Notes: a model not told the origin generated them from the letters alone. A stretch of 64,000 bases of DNA from Phymorhynchus buccinoides (GCA_017654935.2 CM065710.1:24994582-25058581), one strand, 5' to 3'. Numbered from the stretch's first letter, positions 12,049 through 23,319 are shown. A program made the numbers and translations.

Positions 12049-12933
12049 CACACAGACATATGTATGAGAGAAGTAAAGGAAAAAAAAGAGAAAGAAGAGA
12101 AAAACAAACAAACAAAAAAACAACTTTTTTCTTCTTCTGTCTTTGTTATGTAATTATTGTAAACTGGTATAATTCCGCCTAATGTTTATGCTGTGTAATT
12201 TATCTCGAACTGAGCACGCCATAAGCGTTGCTTGTTGCTGCTTCAGTTATGTTCTTGCTGTTATTGTTGTTTCTTTGGAAAATAAAACATGTAAACCAGA
12301 AAGAAAAAAAAGGAACAGAAAAACAAGAACGTAATAAAACCAACAACAAAAACAAAAACAAAACAAAAAACGAGATGCTATTCACAAGAAAAGCGCTCGA
12401 TAAACAGCCTTGACTAACACTTCCAATCAAACTAGACAACGGTCACAGCATGCAATGTCACTACATTTCACAACATTATGAACACAATACATCACATATT
12501 CTTTAGTATCTCTGTATCATAACTAGTCGCTGCATACTACAGTATATCAATACAACATTATTGGAGAAAAAAGAAGAAAAAAACGAGAAAAAAACGTCAG
12601 TTAAAGCAATCCGTAAGTTAAAGTACATTAAATCACAGCTCGGCCAATTTTTTCTATTACGTGGCAACACAAAATGTCATGCAAAAACAACAAAAAATAC
12701 TTATAAACGAAGCGTGAAGCAAACATGCGGGCAAGCCTGGGACGACATTTGTAATTGTCTTACCGAAAGGTAGTACAAGACGTGAAAGTGATAAATCAAG
12801 GGGGTGGAGAAACGAAGAATTGTGTGGGGGAAGAAAAAAGCAATAGATAAATAATTCCCTGAAAATGGCTTTACAGATAAGAAGCGTAGAAGATAAGAGT
12901 GCAAGCATGCACGCATTTATGCATACAAATAAA
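12049..12933. other. No gene recognised (A-rich)
   Basis: A-rich stretches around 12080-12370 and 12560-12600. Short frames at 12200-12773 have no recognisable domain. Confidence 0.4.
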
Positions 12934-12978
12934 CATGCACACACGCGCACGCACGCGCATACACACGCACACGCACGC

Positions 12979-13032
<54 letters not shown>
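12934..13032. repeat. (CA)n/(GCAC)n microsatellite
   Basis: The mixed GCAC/CA left half passes into pure CA. Confidence 0.95.
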
Positions 13033-13036
<4 letters not shown>

Positions 13037-13325
13037 TGCTATGAATAATGCTCTACATTCCTCCCTGAGTCATTGATACAGTTCAAACTAAGTAGGCCTA
13101 TACAAAAAATACCAAAAAAACAAAATTCAGCCCCACAACCCGAACAATAATGATCAATATCAGAATGATGAAAAGTTAAGACAACGCTATCATCCACATA
13201 TTTCATGTTCTTTAATTTTTAAAACAAATTCAATCTTCAAGAGAAGCGAAGAAGGCTGCCAAGAGTGGGATGTAAAATCATAACTTCACATATCATTTGC
13301 GTATATTAAACCCATAGGCTTAGTG

Positions 13326-13985
13326 TAAATGTAAACCTGGGCGTCACTATCGATTCCAACCTTACAATGAAAACACATGTGAACAATGTCTGCAAAATAG
13401 CCTATCTACAGATTCGTAAGATAAGTTCTATTCGCCACCTCCTTACCACTCAGGCAACACAAACTCTCGTCTGTTCTCTCGTCTTGTCTAGGCTAGACTA
13501 TTGTAACTCTCTGTTATTTGGTTGCCCGCAGTCCTCAATCAAGAAACTTCAGAAAGTTCAGAACGCAGCTGCAAGATTGATTTTCAAAGCAAAAAAGACA
13601 CAGCATATCACCCCGCTACTTCACACTCTTCACTGGCTTCCAATTTCTGCTCGAATTCAGTACATGGTTCAACTCTATTAATGGAACTGCCCCTCAGTAT
13701 CTCACTGACATTGTACAAACCTACACTCCCACCCGACATCTCAGATCTTCCTCCGACTCATGCCTGCTCTCCACTCCCCGTATTAAAACTAAATCCTTCG
13801 GTGAATCTTCTTTCTCGTACTCTGCTCCCTCGGTCTGGAATAGCTTACCACACAGTGTTCGCCACTCTTCCTCTGTTCAGTCTTTCAAAACTGAGAAAAA
13901 GGTGTAAGAATACACTTGTTGCCAAGAAACCTGACGTAACAGTTATTTATCTTCAAATAGCATTATTATTATTATCATTATCATG
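13326..13985 (+). pseudogene. L2/CR1-type LINE, C-terminal RT fragment
   Basis: Reads NLGVTIDSNLTMKTHVNNVC, RLDYCNSLLFGCP, KLQKVQNAAARLIF and HITPLLHTLHWLPISARIQY. After a frameshift at about 13670 it reads NGTAPQYLTDIVQTYTPTRHLR and APSVWNSLPHSVR. These blocks, in this order, are the thumb and C-terminal region of L2-clade reverse transcriptases. It is 5' truncated with at least two frameshifts. The (ATT)n-like run at 13960-13982 is the likely 3' tail. Confidence 0.82.
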
Positions 13986-14409
13986 CATGCAACTAACTAC
14001 AGTGTTCAAACCATAGACTAGAGCAGCAAAGGGGGTTGCGTACCCCTCAAAATGACGCAAGCATGACGTGATTTCTCTACAATATCTACGATTTCAAAGT
14101 GGGGTACGCGCGTACCAGATACTCCAGTTAGTGTGACTGCTAACAGTGTAGCAAACACTACCTGGCGTGTCTACCATCGCGCAGACCTGTTGGTACTCTA
14201 GACCCTTCTTATACGGGGACATCGAAAAACACCATCGCCATTAGTAATGAGCCCCCCCCCCCCCCCCCCCCCATAGTAGTGCTTTTAAGAAAACATCTAA
14301 AAGTTATTAATTGAGTACTATTCTCGCACTTACTTTTGTATAAAAATTATAAAGAATTTTGCACATAGAAGAATAAGCCTATAATCAAATGTCTCATCTG
14401 TTTTGTTAG

Positions 14410-14790
14410 TATTGTCCGGTAAAGGTAAAGGTCAAGATGTGCCCCCCCTCCCCCCCTACATTTCTCAGCTCTCCCCGCATTTTCACACTTGCCTTTCTTA
14501 CCAAACATTAAGCTGTATTTTATTAACCTTTTCAGCTAATTATCTTTGTTGAATAATTAATCGCAGTCATGATAAAGGCCATTATCTAATAGGACCCCCC
14601 CCCCCCCCCTATGTAGTGCAGTACACACAACAGCCGCAGAGCATTGGTCACAGTCCTGGTTCATTGCGTTTTTCCGTCTTGCCTTTATCTTCTACTATTA
14701 TTGAATGCATGTGTTTCATTATGTAAATGGATGAAAATTAGTGTGAAATATAGCAAACGATAGAGGATGAAGTACTCAATACCAAAGAAT
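14410..14790 (+). repeat. Dispersed repeat family C, copy 2
   Basis: Collinear with 8976-9415 (same left block, poly-C, and GAGGATGAAGTACTCAAT right edge), with a short poly-C tract at 14594-14608. It lies in the same orientation 5.4 kb away, so a segmental duplication or two insertions are both possible. Confidence 0.8.
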
Positions 14791-15800
14791 ATAAGTTATT
14801 TAGTTAATCGTAGCCTAGCTGCATTCTCGCAATTGAAGTCTGAGTTTCTGTACAATCCCAAAATAAATGTTCAATTGTGTCTTTGATCGTCTCACAGAAA
14901 GTACATGTATCAGATTCATCCATTTGCATTTTCTGTAAGATGACATTGGTTGCAATAATTCTATACAATAACCTTATCTGGAACCGCTTAAGTTTAATTT
15001 CCTTTATTTTATGGATTTTTAAAAAACTTTGTTCTAGTTGATTTCTTCCAAAGTTGTGTTTCTCCATTTCATACAACAGTTCGGTTGACTATTTTCTGTT
15101 ATAAATATTTTATAGTAAGCTTGAGAACCTTTTACAACACCGTATTTAATGTTTATAATCCTTGTCTTTTCTTTGATTTTACTACTGTGTAATGTAATGC
15201 CTGTTTTTTGACAATACTCTTTTACTGCTCTAACACAACCAGAAAATTCGAAGAAATGAGTTTGAACGTCATATGTGTTCTTAATCTGTTGGAACGTCAT
15301 AAAAGTCCCATCAGGATTAAGCAATTTGGTGTATCCCTTTTTCAACCCATCTTTGGAAATAAATAGTCTTTTTGTCAATTTTAATTTTTTCGTGATAAAA
15401 CATATTTTCTGCCATCACATCAGCAGAGTCACTAATAATAACATTTCTTTAGCCGAACTGACTATAGGCTTCCAAAACATTTTTCCCAAAAGGGTTTAAT
15501 TTAGACTTTTCAAATGGAGACTGTGACCACATTTTTCTAAGTCTTTCACATACCTCTTGTATTATTTTGATCCATTTCTATGTACCAAATAAGACCTTTC
15601 GGATCCAAGACAATTTTAGAGCAGATATAAAATGTTTTATGGAAGGAATACCAAGGTCACCGTCTGTTATATGTTTAACTGTTGTCTTTCAATCATTGTG
15701 AATTATATTGTTTACACCATGTACAAAATGAGCATTTACGTCATCAGGTGATATATCATTAATTGGAGTCTGGGCATTATGGGTGACTTTTTTTTATCAG

Positions 15801-15964
15801 TCAGTTGATGGATGGAAGTTCAGTTTAACGTCGCGTATCGGCTTTCGCCATGTACGACGGGCTGAACAAACCAACCAGGGTATAAACAAAAATGTATGTT
15901 CCTGAATCACTGTCTTAGCCAAAAGGCCGAGAATCGATCAGAATCGATCTGAAGATCAGTTGAT
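15801..15964. mobile_element. Small 146 bp insertion with 9 bp target duplication
   Basis: TCAGTTGAT occurs at 15801-15809 and again at 15956-15964. The 146 bp between them (15810-15955) begins GGATGGAAGTTCAGTTTAAC and interrupts the L1-type remnant. A 9 bp direct repeat fits a short SINE or similar insertion. No internal promoter was recognised. Confidence 0.5.
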
Positions 15965-16606
15965 TAATGGCTTTCCAAATTGATGTTGAATTCTGTGGGG
16001 AAGATACTAAATTCTGAAGAAACAAATTTCGCCTTTCGTTTCATAGAGGGTCCTTTATTCCTTTGCCTTTGTAACTCCTTTCTTTGTTTTTGAGTTAACA
16101 AGGCTTTCCCTTTTAAATCTTTCATCATCAATTTCTTGTGTTTAAATATAACATTTCTTGTGTTATCCAGGGCGGCTTTTTATTATGTTTACCTCTCTTT
16201 TTGACTACGGGAGCATGTTTATATTGCATTGAACACATTTACCCAGAAGTTTAAGGCTTCATTCTAATAAATATAGTCTAAATTGGAATTGAGTATATCA
16301 TTAATAAAAATCAGGTTGATTAGAATGAGTAAAACGTCTATAAAATATTTCTTTGTGGCCAGCTTTAGGAATTGTTGTACCATGTTAAGCAGATAGACGA
16401 GTGGTCAGTGCAGCCAGTTTGCACAGAGCACACCTTTTTACATTGATCTTAGCGTTGACATATATATGGTCAATTAACGTTAACTTTCTGAATGGTCAGT
16501 AATACGGGTTAGACGATCTATTAATAATTGCTCCAAACCAAGCATTGAATACATAATTTTCCATTTGGATCCTAATACTTTTAGGTCAATATTAAAATCC
16601 AGGAAA

Positions 16607-17005
16607 CACAGCTGTTTCGGGAGGAACATTTAGTTTATCTATATTTTCATAAGTTTTTTCAAGCAAACTTTAGTTAACTGTAAGTAACTTTTCATAAATA
16701 ACAGGCGAGAATATGTTGTAGTATGTGACAAGATTACTTATAGTCAGTGGATATTCACTCATAGGCAATCTTATTTATGTTTGTGATACTAAGTATATTA
16801 TTTCTACTAGATATGTTGATTGATACTGCTCACAAAAATAAGTTTTTACCATAAATCTGAGGGAAGAAATATTTTTGAAATACTATGTAGAGCATACAGC
16901 CAAAATATCTTTACAGACAAAAGCTTGGTACAGTTTTTATCTAAGATTTCTAGATTCAGGCTTTTAACTAAATAGCTTGATTTTGTTTGGGACGGAACAG
17001 CTGTG
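16607..17005 (+). mobile_element. TIR element M1, copy 1 (MITE-like)
   Basis: A 399 bp segment bounded by CACAGCTGTTTCGGG at the left and CGGAACAGCTGTG at the right (12 bp near-perfect TIR). It is the inverted counterpart of 17414-17823 over its whole length. It splits the endonuclease region of the L1-type LINE. The flanks are GAAA and AAAA, so the duplication is imperfect or only AAA. There is no ORF, so it is non-autonomous. Confidence 0.8.
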
Positions 17006-17165
17006 AAAAGAATTATATCCTTAGGCTAGCAGCAACGCCCCGCGGTTGCTACGCCCTGCGCTCGCTTCGCTTTGCGGCAGCTTTTCCCCGGCACAGGTCT
17101 TTAGAATAGCAGTTGCCAGGATAGCATTTCAAAATGTCTCCCACTCACTGTAGTCCATGTTTACG

Positions 17166-18013
17166 GAGCCCCCTCGGCTCTCACTCTCACTGTGCTATTG
17201 GCCCCTTCAAAATGCTTCCCACTGCATTCCCCTGTTAATGCTGATCACAAATATAGATGATTATAGTGGTCTAACGCCAACGGTTTTGAAATTATGAGCA
17301 TTTGCTTTCAGAGCCCCCTCAGCTCTCACTCTCACTGTGCTATTGGCCCCTTCAAAATGCTTCCCACTGCATTCCCCTGTTAATGCTGATCGCAAATATA
17401 TATGGTTATAGTGCACAGCTGTTCCACCCCATACAAAATCAAGCTATTTAGTTAAAAGAATGAATTTAGAAATCTTAGATAAAAACTGCACCAAGCTTAT
17501 GCTTGTACAAATATTTGGGCTGTATGTTCTTCATTGTATTTTTAATATATTTCTTCCATCAGATTTATGGTAAAAACTTATTTTGTTGAGCAGTATCATA
17601 CAACATATTTAGTAGAAAATGTTCTTGAATAATACACAAACATAAATAAAATTGCCCATGAGTGAACGTCTAGCAATATCCACTGAATATAAATAATTTA
17701 GTCACATACTACAACATATTCGTGATTGTAATTTATGAAAAGCAACTTATGGTAAACTAAAGTTGGCTTGAAACAATTTCTGAAAATATAGATAAACTAA
17801 ATGTTCCTCCCGAAACAGCTGTGAGTGGTCTAACGCCAGTGGCTTTGAAATTATGAGCACTTGTTTTAGGAGCCCCCTCAGCTCTCACTCTCACTGTGCT
17901 ATTGGTCCCTTCAAAATGTCTTCCACTGGGTTTTCACTATGATGATGATCATGAATATATATGGTGATATGGGTCTAAGGCCAACGGATTTGAAATTATG
18001 AGCACTTTTATCC
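17166..18013 (+). repeat. 145 bp tandem repeat, three units, one interrupted
   Basis: Units start with GAGCCCCCTC(A/G)GCTCTCAC at 17166, 17311 and 17870. The first period is exactly 145 bp. The second unit is 103 bp plus 42 bp, again 145 bp, once TIR element M1 and one copy of its target duplication (17414-17827) are removed. The third unit is more diverged. Confidence 0.85.
17414..17823 (-). mobile_element. TIR element M1, copy 2 (MITE-like)
   Basis: 410 bp, bounded by CACAGCTGTTCC and GAAACAGCTGTG, in inverse orientation to copy 1 and flanked by AGTG (17410-17413 and 17824-17827). The uninterrupted tandem unit at 17261-17275 has TATAGTGGTCTAACG, the empty site, so AGTG is a true 4 bp target duplication. 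Confidence 0.88.
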
Positions 18014-18970
18014 GGACAGACCATCATCATGAAACAGCTTCAAGGTCAAATGTAAAGGTCAAGGTCAAGTGGCTTTTAAATATCTCCAACTCCATTCCTT
18101 AGATCATTGTGATCAAGAATATAATGGTTTTGTGGGTGTAAACCCAGTGGTGTCCAAACTACAGCCACAGGTAAAAAAGAGAAGTTCAAGTGTCAAGGTC
18201 AAGTCATTAGGATAAGCAATGCTTTGCACCACACATGACCTTAAAGCAGTCTACCAGTCTGCCAACTTTGAAGCCTGTAGCTGAAAAAAATGTGAACGAT
18301 ATGGCCCAAACACAGAGTTGACACCTCCTAGGTCTATGTCCTATCCTTGACCTTGACCTTCATCGATACCCAATATTCAAAATCATCATTAGTCAACCCA
18401 CCCCTGTCCCAAGTTTGAAAATTGTAAGTCCAACGATATGAAAGATATTGCCTCAAAAAGAAATTTCAGCTTTCAAGGTCAAGGTCAGCATGTTTATATT
18501 TTTGTTTGGTACCATTCCTGTGATATACCACTACACACCATTTGAAGCGATTCTGTTCACTGGTTCATGAGATACAGCTCGGACATGGAATATATAGCAC
18601 AAAGAAGGACATTTCGATCTCGTATGGTGTGTCTACATATTTCCCTAATTAGGATTCCACCTGTTATATATATGATGGCATCCTATTGTCTTTGTACAAG
18701 TTCTTCATATTTGTTCTTCTTTGTTTTCCTTTTCCTTTCTTTTCCTCCCCCCTTTTCCCTCCGATTTCGCTGAGCATTTCGTGGTACCAAGGGATTGCCG
18801 AATATGCATATATTTAATGATTTCACCGATTAAAATACTGATTGATCAGTGGTGGTTGGAAAACGTAGACCAAGATCAGATTTGTACAGTGTTACGGTCT
18901 GCACATGTCAATGGAGAAAACTGCGAACATCTGACTCAAATCTATTTTCTCTGGAGGCTATTGACCTTGA
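18014..18970. other. Sequence rich in AGGTCA half-sites, otherwise unassigned
   Basis: Several TCAAGGTCAAGGTCA-type words on both strands between about 18030 and 18490. Nothing else was recognised. The short frames at 18567-19058 lack domains. Confidence 0.4.
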
Positions 18971-18973
18971 TGT

Positions 18974-19115
18974 CTTCTTCTTCTTCTTCTTCTTCTTTTC
19001 TTCTTCTACTACTACTACTACTTTATTGATCGCTCAGACAGTCTCCTGTCCGTTTTGAGCGCAGATGCGCCATGCTGCCGTTGTGAGCCTAACTAAGAAA
19101 TAGCTAGGCCCAGCA
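18974..19115 (-). repeat. Dispersed repeat family G (GAA tail), partial copy
   Basis: (TTC)n, then GATCGCTCAGACAG, GAGCGCAGATGCG and a CATGCTGCCGTTGTGAGCCT block, shared with copies at 27351, 34557, 51140 and 60365. The orientation is inferred from the (GAA)n tail on the minus strand. Confidence 0.7.
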
Positions 19116-19137
19116 TGTACGTCTTTGGCCATCAACG

Positions 19138-19330
19138 AGAAGGCGACTACCAGGAAAGCTCGCCCCATCCTTCAAGACCCCAGCCATCCTCTCCATCCAG
19201 AAATCTCCGGTTGCGCCACACAACGCGAGTCTGGTCGTCTCCTGTCCATGAGGTGCAGGACTTTTAGGCTCAGGGACTCTTTTCTCCCATCAGCCATCAG
19301 AGTCCTGAACAAGACCAGTTGTAGATGATT
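19138..19330 (+). pseudogene. LINE RT C-terminal fragment
   Basis: Reads ARPILQDPSHPLHPE, then MRCRTFRLRDSFLPSAIRVL and a stop at about 19328. This matches the C-terminus of the LINE at 61996-64000 (SDPEHPLQ ... RLRNSFLPSAVRLFN). It is a short 5'-truncated piece of the same or a sister family. Confidence 0.7.
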
Positions 19331-19339
19331 TCCCCACAA

Positions 19340-19342
<3 letters not shown>

Positions 19343-19385
<43 letters not shown>

Positions 19386-19452
19386 GCGTGTGCGTGCGTG
19401 TGCGTGTGTGCGTGTGCGTGTGCGTGCGTGCGTGCGTGCGTGCGTGCGTGTG
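19343..19452. repeat. (GT)n/(GTGC)n microsatellite
   Basis: Pure GT passes into GTGC and then TGCG repeats. Confidence 0.95.
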
Positions 19453-19990
19453 TACCTGAGAAAGCATTCAGCACTTCGCGTTTACAAATAAATCTTCAAA
19501 TTCCTCAAAGTTACGTACATAATTCATTTAAATGTTATGTATTCTACACTTTTTGCGAAAATAACTCGTCTAAGCCACACTTCAGTTCATTCAACTGCAC
19601 TGAACATTAAATTCATTTTAAAGAAGACTCCTTGAAAAAGACAGTTTGTGAAGTCGGACCAGAAGAAAAAAACCACTGTCCCTCTTCATCAACAGGATGT
19701 AGAAAATGGATACAACAAATGAATATGTGTGTGGAATTACATTACTTCAACTCAACCAGTTTTGTACAGGCAGGCAGACGATGTATGCAGAGCTAACAGA
19801 GGAAATCAAGTGACCTTCAAAACTAGCATATATTATGATAATGTGGTAATGCTCATTGAAACAAAGCTGCACGAGCATGAGTATAAGGTCACCCTCATTC
19901 CTATAGGTTTAACAAATGGAGGTTACACGGCCCCCTTTATGTAAAAGTCCTTAATTTGTCGTATACTTCCATTTGAACCATTGGTACAAA
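19453..19990. other. No gene recognised
   Basis: Upstream flank of the receptor pseudogene. It may contain more decayed receptor sequence, but no leucine-rich repeat could be read with confidence. Confidence 0.35.
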
Positions 19991-21111
19991 CGGGTTCACA
20001 TTATATTTAAAGGAGTTGCTAATAGAAGAAAGTCCAGTTGAAAGTTTTCCACCAGGCATGTTCAAAGGTCTTACTCAATAATTAAAAAACATTTGGGCAC
20101 AAAACTTTAAATTTTGTTGCAAGGATATACTACCAGAAGATTTCAATGAAAGGTTTTGCAATGCTTCTCATGACGAGATTTAATCATGTGGGGATTTGTT
20201 GCAAGAAAACATCTACCGAGCATATTTGTGGCTAACCTGTGGTTTGTCTTTATGAGGCAATGCTTTGTTGTTGCATTATGCGTTTGCTTACAGCGAAATC
20301 TTTCATGACCAGTTACAGCTTGTTTGTCAGTAATTTAAGCGGGTCTGACTTGCAGATGGGTATCTACATTTCCATCATAGGTGCAGCTGATGAGACCTAC
20401 CGCAGTCAATACCTGTTTTATGAACACATCTGGGTCCGCAGTGTAACTTGTCAAACAGCTGGATTCTTGTCGTTTCTGTCCAGTGAAGTATCCGCCATCA
20501 TCATCTGTCTTATTTCACTGGACCGAGCCACTGTCATTCGCTTTCCTTTTGGAAAATTTCGTTTACGGTAGAAAATCATCATTTATGGCATGCTTTTTTG
20601 CTTGGTCGACCGGTCTGATTTTGGCATTGATACTACTTCTTCCGTTCGCTTCACACTGGGAGTTCTACAGCCAGACTGGCATCTGTATCCCACTGCCTGT
20701 GACTAGGCTTCTGCATTTTAAAGGCCATCTCTACTCGTTCAGTGCCTTGCTTGTTTTCAACTTTGTTCTGTTTCTGGCGATTTCAGCTTGTCAGGCTTTT
20801 ATTTACTGGTCAATAATAAAGAAGAACGCTTTCGCCTCTGACAACACTAAGGTCTCCCAGGACTTGACCATAGCTCACAGGCTGATAACTGTGGCTGTGA
20901 CAGATTTCATGTGCTGGTTCCCCATCGGTCTTTGCGGATTCTTGGCGTTGGCAGTTGTGGCCATTCCTGGAGAAATCACTGTGGCCTTCGCCATCTTTCT
21001 GCTGCCCTTAACCTCTTTGTGTGCACCTTCAATGCTTTGGCTGAGATGAGAAGGAAACGAAACGAAGCAAAAGCTTTTGAGCTGGTTAGAAACGAACGAT
21101 TCTGTGTTTAA
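19991..21111 (+). pseudogene. LGR-type G protein-coupled receptor (relaxin receptor/GRL101-like), decayed
   Basis: The order of landmarks is that of an LGR: the end of a leucine-rich repeat (FPPGMFKGLTQ), the hinge FKFCC, CNASHDEI-stop-SCGDLL, TM1 (AYLWLTCGLSL...GNALLL), TM2 (SYSLFVSNLSGSDLQMGIY), TM3 (CQTAGFLSFLSSEVSAIIICL with LDRATVIRFPF), TM4-5 (HWEFYSQTGICIPLPVTR), TM6 (TIAHRLITVAVTDFMCWFPI) and the TM7 end NLFVCTFNALAEMRRKRNEAK. Stops replace residues near 20074, 20178 and 20254. The frame changes near 20285 and 20570, and a deletion near 21010 removes the NPxxY core. Such receptors bind relaxin-like or glycoprotein hormones and signal through G proteins. The absence of introns fits either one large 3' exon or a retrocopy. 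Confidence 0.85.
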
Positions 21112-21677
21112 GAACAGATGAATTGTGTATGCGAATATTGTATTGCATCATTATCAATACTGTCATGTATCAGTAGGTTTGAAGTCTAGTGCATCCACAT
21201 GACAGTACAGATGAACTACAATAGAAGATGGGGTGATGATAATCTAACCCTTTCCACAGTTCTTTTTTTAATTATTACCAGTAATACCAAAGACTCTAAA
21301 AGGGTAAGATGGACTACTTAAGAGTTACGGCGAGCCGGGTTGATAGAGTTATCGTTAGTGGGGTAGCTACACCATTCACAATGGCGGCTATCCAAAATAT
21401 AACTGACTCATGAAAAGATAAGTCTCATGTTTAAAAAAAAGAGCTATGTAACCTAAATGTGTCATGTTTAAAAGGGACATAATTTCTGTCCTCACTACTC
21501 ATATAGGGAAAAGGGACCGGATGTTAGTCTTTTCTTTTCAGTGTCTTTGGTAATACCGCGTACCCAGACAGTTAGGAAGGCAAAGAAAGAATGTACACAC
21601 ACACAAAAACACCGAGAGATATGACCACGACTATACAGTTACATTTTCAAAGTCAAACTTTAAGGCAAGGGACATCA
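21112..21677. other. No gene recognised
   Basis: AT-rich sequence downstream of the receptor relic. A short CACAATGGCGGCT word at 21378 is YY1-like, but isolated. Confidence 0.35.
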
Positions 21678-22690
21678 AAGGTTTGTGAAGCATAGCATAA
21701 AATGGAAAGGTTTGTGAAGCATAGCATAAAATGGAAAGGTTTGTGAAGCATAGCATAAAATGGAAAGGTTTGTGAAGCATAGCATAAAATGGAAAGGTTT
21801 GTGAAACATAGCATAAAATGGAAGGTTTGTGAAGCATAGCATAAAATGGAAAGGTTTGTGAAACATAGCATAAAATGGAAAGGTTTGTGAAACATAGCAT
21901 AAAATGGAAAGGTTTGTGAAACATAGCATAAAATGGAAAGGTTTGTGAAACATAGCATAAAATGGAAAGGTTTGTGAAACATAGCATAAAATGGAAAGGT
22001 TTGTGAAGCATAGCATAAAATGGAAAGGTTTGTGAAGCATAGCATAAAATGGAAAGGTTTGTGAAACATAGCATAAAATGGAAAGGTTTGTGAAATAGCA
22101 TAAAATGGAAAGGTTTGTGAAGCATAGCATAAAATGGAAAGGTTTGTGAAACATAGCATAAAATGGAAAGGTTTGTGAAACATAGCATAAAATGGAAAGG
22201 TTTGTGAAGCATAGCATAAAATGGAAAGGTTTGTGAAACATAGCATAAAATGGAAAGGTTTGTGAAAGCATAAAATGTTTGTGAAAAGGTTTGTGACATA
22301 GCATAAAATGGAAAGGTTTGTGAAGCATAGCATAAAATGGAAAGGTTTGTGAAACATAGCATAAAATGGAAAGGTTTGTGAAACATAGCATAAAATGGAA
22401 AGGTTTGTGAAGCATAGCATAAAATGGAAAGGTTTGTGAAGCATAGCATAAAATGGAAAGGTTTGTGAAGCATAGCATAAAATGGAAAGGTTTGTGAAAC
22501 ATAGCATAAAATGGAAATTTGTGAAACATAGCATAAAATGGAAAGGTTTGTGAAGCATAGCATAAAATGGAAAGGTTTGTGAAGCATAGCATAAAATGGA
22601 AAGGTTTGTGAAGCATAGCATAAAATGGAAAGGTTTGTGAAGCATAGCATAAAATGGAAAGGTTTGTGAAGCATAGCATAAAATGGAAAG
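21678..22690. repeat. 29 bp minisatellite, about 35 units
   Basis: The unit reads GGTTTGTGAAGCATAGCATA plus AAATGGAAA. Two unit variants (GAAGCAT and GAAACAT) alternate in blocks. A few units are shortened (22263-22300 and 22514). Because 29 is not a multiple of three and no stop occurs, all three minus-strand frames are open for 330-347 codons. These are artefacts of the repeat. Confidence 0.95.
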
Positions 22691-23094
22691 GAACAGTTAG
22701 AAATGGAGTGTCAACCCCCCAACTAGAATTTGTTCAGAATTCACTCATTCCGTAACAACGTCATGTGACAGAGATAGAGAGTTACGGGTCAGACACACTC
22801 AAAAAGGATGAATCTTCATATGCGCTCTCTGGCCAACATTTCTGGGCTTTTTTCTTTATTTAAGCAGTGTTTACGAAATCAAATATGTGTGTGATGCGAT
22901 CACTTTGAGACATCATGTGAAGGTGATTGTGAAGAAAACATAGATCATTCAGACTAATGCGTTGGAAGAGACAGTCGTACTACGGTAGTTGGACGTGTGG
23001 ACCTGTCCCTTTAGTGGGTCAAGCTGTCTATTTCCTGGGTTGATTTGATGATTTGTCTCAGTGTCTGTTCCTTTGTTTGTGGGTCAGTTAGTCT
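22691..23094. other. No gene recognised
   Basis: Unique-looking sequence between two repeat arrays. Confidence 0.35.
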
Positions 23095-23319
23095 GTTCCT
23101 CTCTCTCTCTCTCTCTCGGACAGATTGTTAGAACAGGCATCGCCTGAAATCTTTATCCTTGTTAAATAAAGTTTCAGTGTTCAGTGTTCTCTCTCTCTCT
23201 CTCTCCGTCTCTCTCTCTCTGGGCCAAAGGCCTATTCATTAAACCATTCAGTGTTCAGTGTTCAGTGTTCTCTCTCGAAATCTTTATCCTTGTTAAATAA
23301 AGTTTTCAGTTTCCCAGTG

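Larger units (their letters stand above)
14804..17025 (-). pseudogene. Decayed L1/Tx1-type LINE
   Basis: The C-terminus at 14804-15378 reads KRFQIRLLYRIIATN and CTFCETIKDTIEHLFWDC, the zinc-knuckle end typical of L1-type RT proteins, preceded by an upstream C-terminal region in a second frame. Further 5' on the minus strand, degraded pieces continue (NPFGKNVLEAY near 15490). Near 16590 the endonuclease active-site block reads IILFLDFNIDL once the inserted element at 16607-17005 is removed. Most of the RT core is missing. Two later insertions lie inside it: 15810-15955 and 16607-17005. Confidence 0.65.

Noticed and set aside
20239..21049. Functional GPCR gene
   Set aside because: Stops, frameshifts and a missing NPxxY core; only pieces of the seven helices are in one frame.
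21631..22679. Three minus-strand frames of 330-347 codons
   Set aside because: All derive from a 29 bp minisatellite without stops; three overlapping frames are equally open and no domain or start context is seen.
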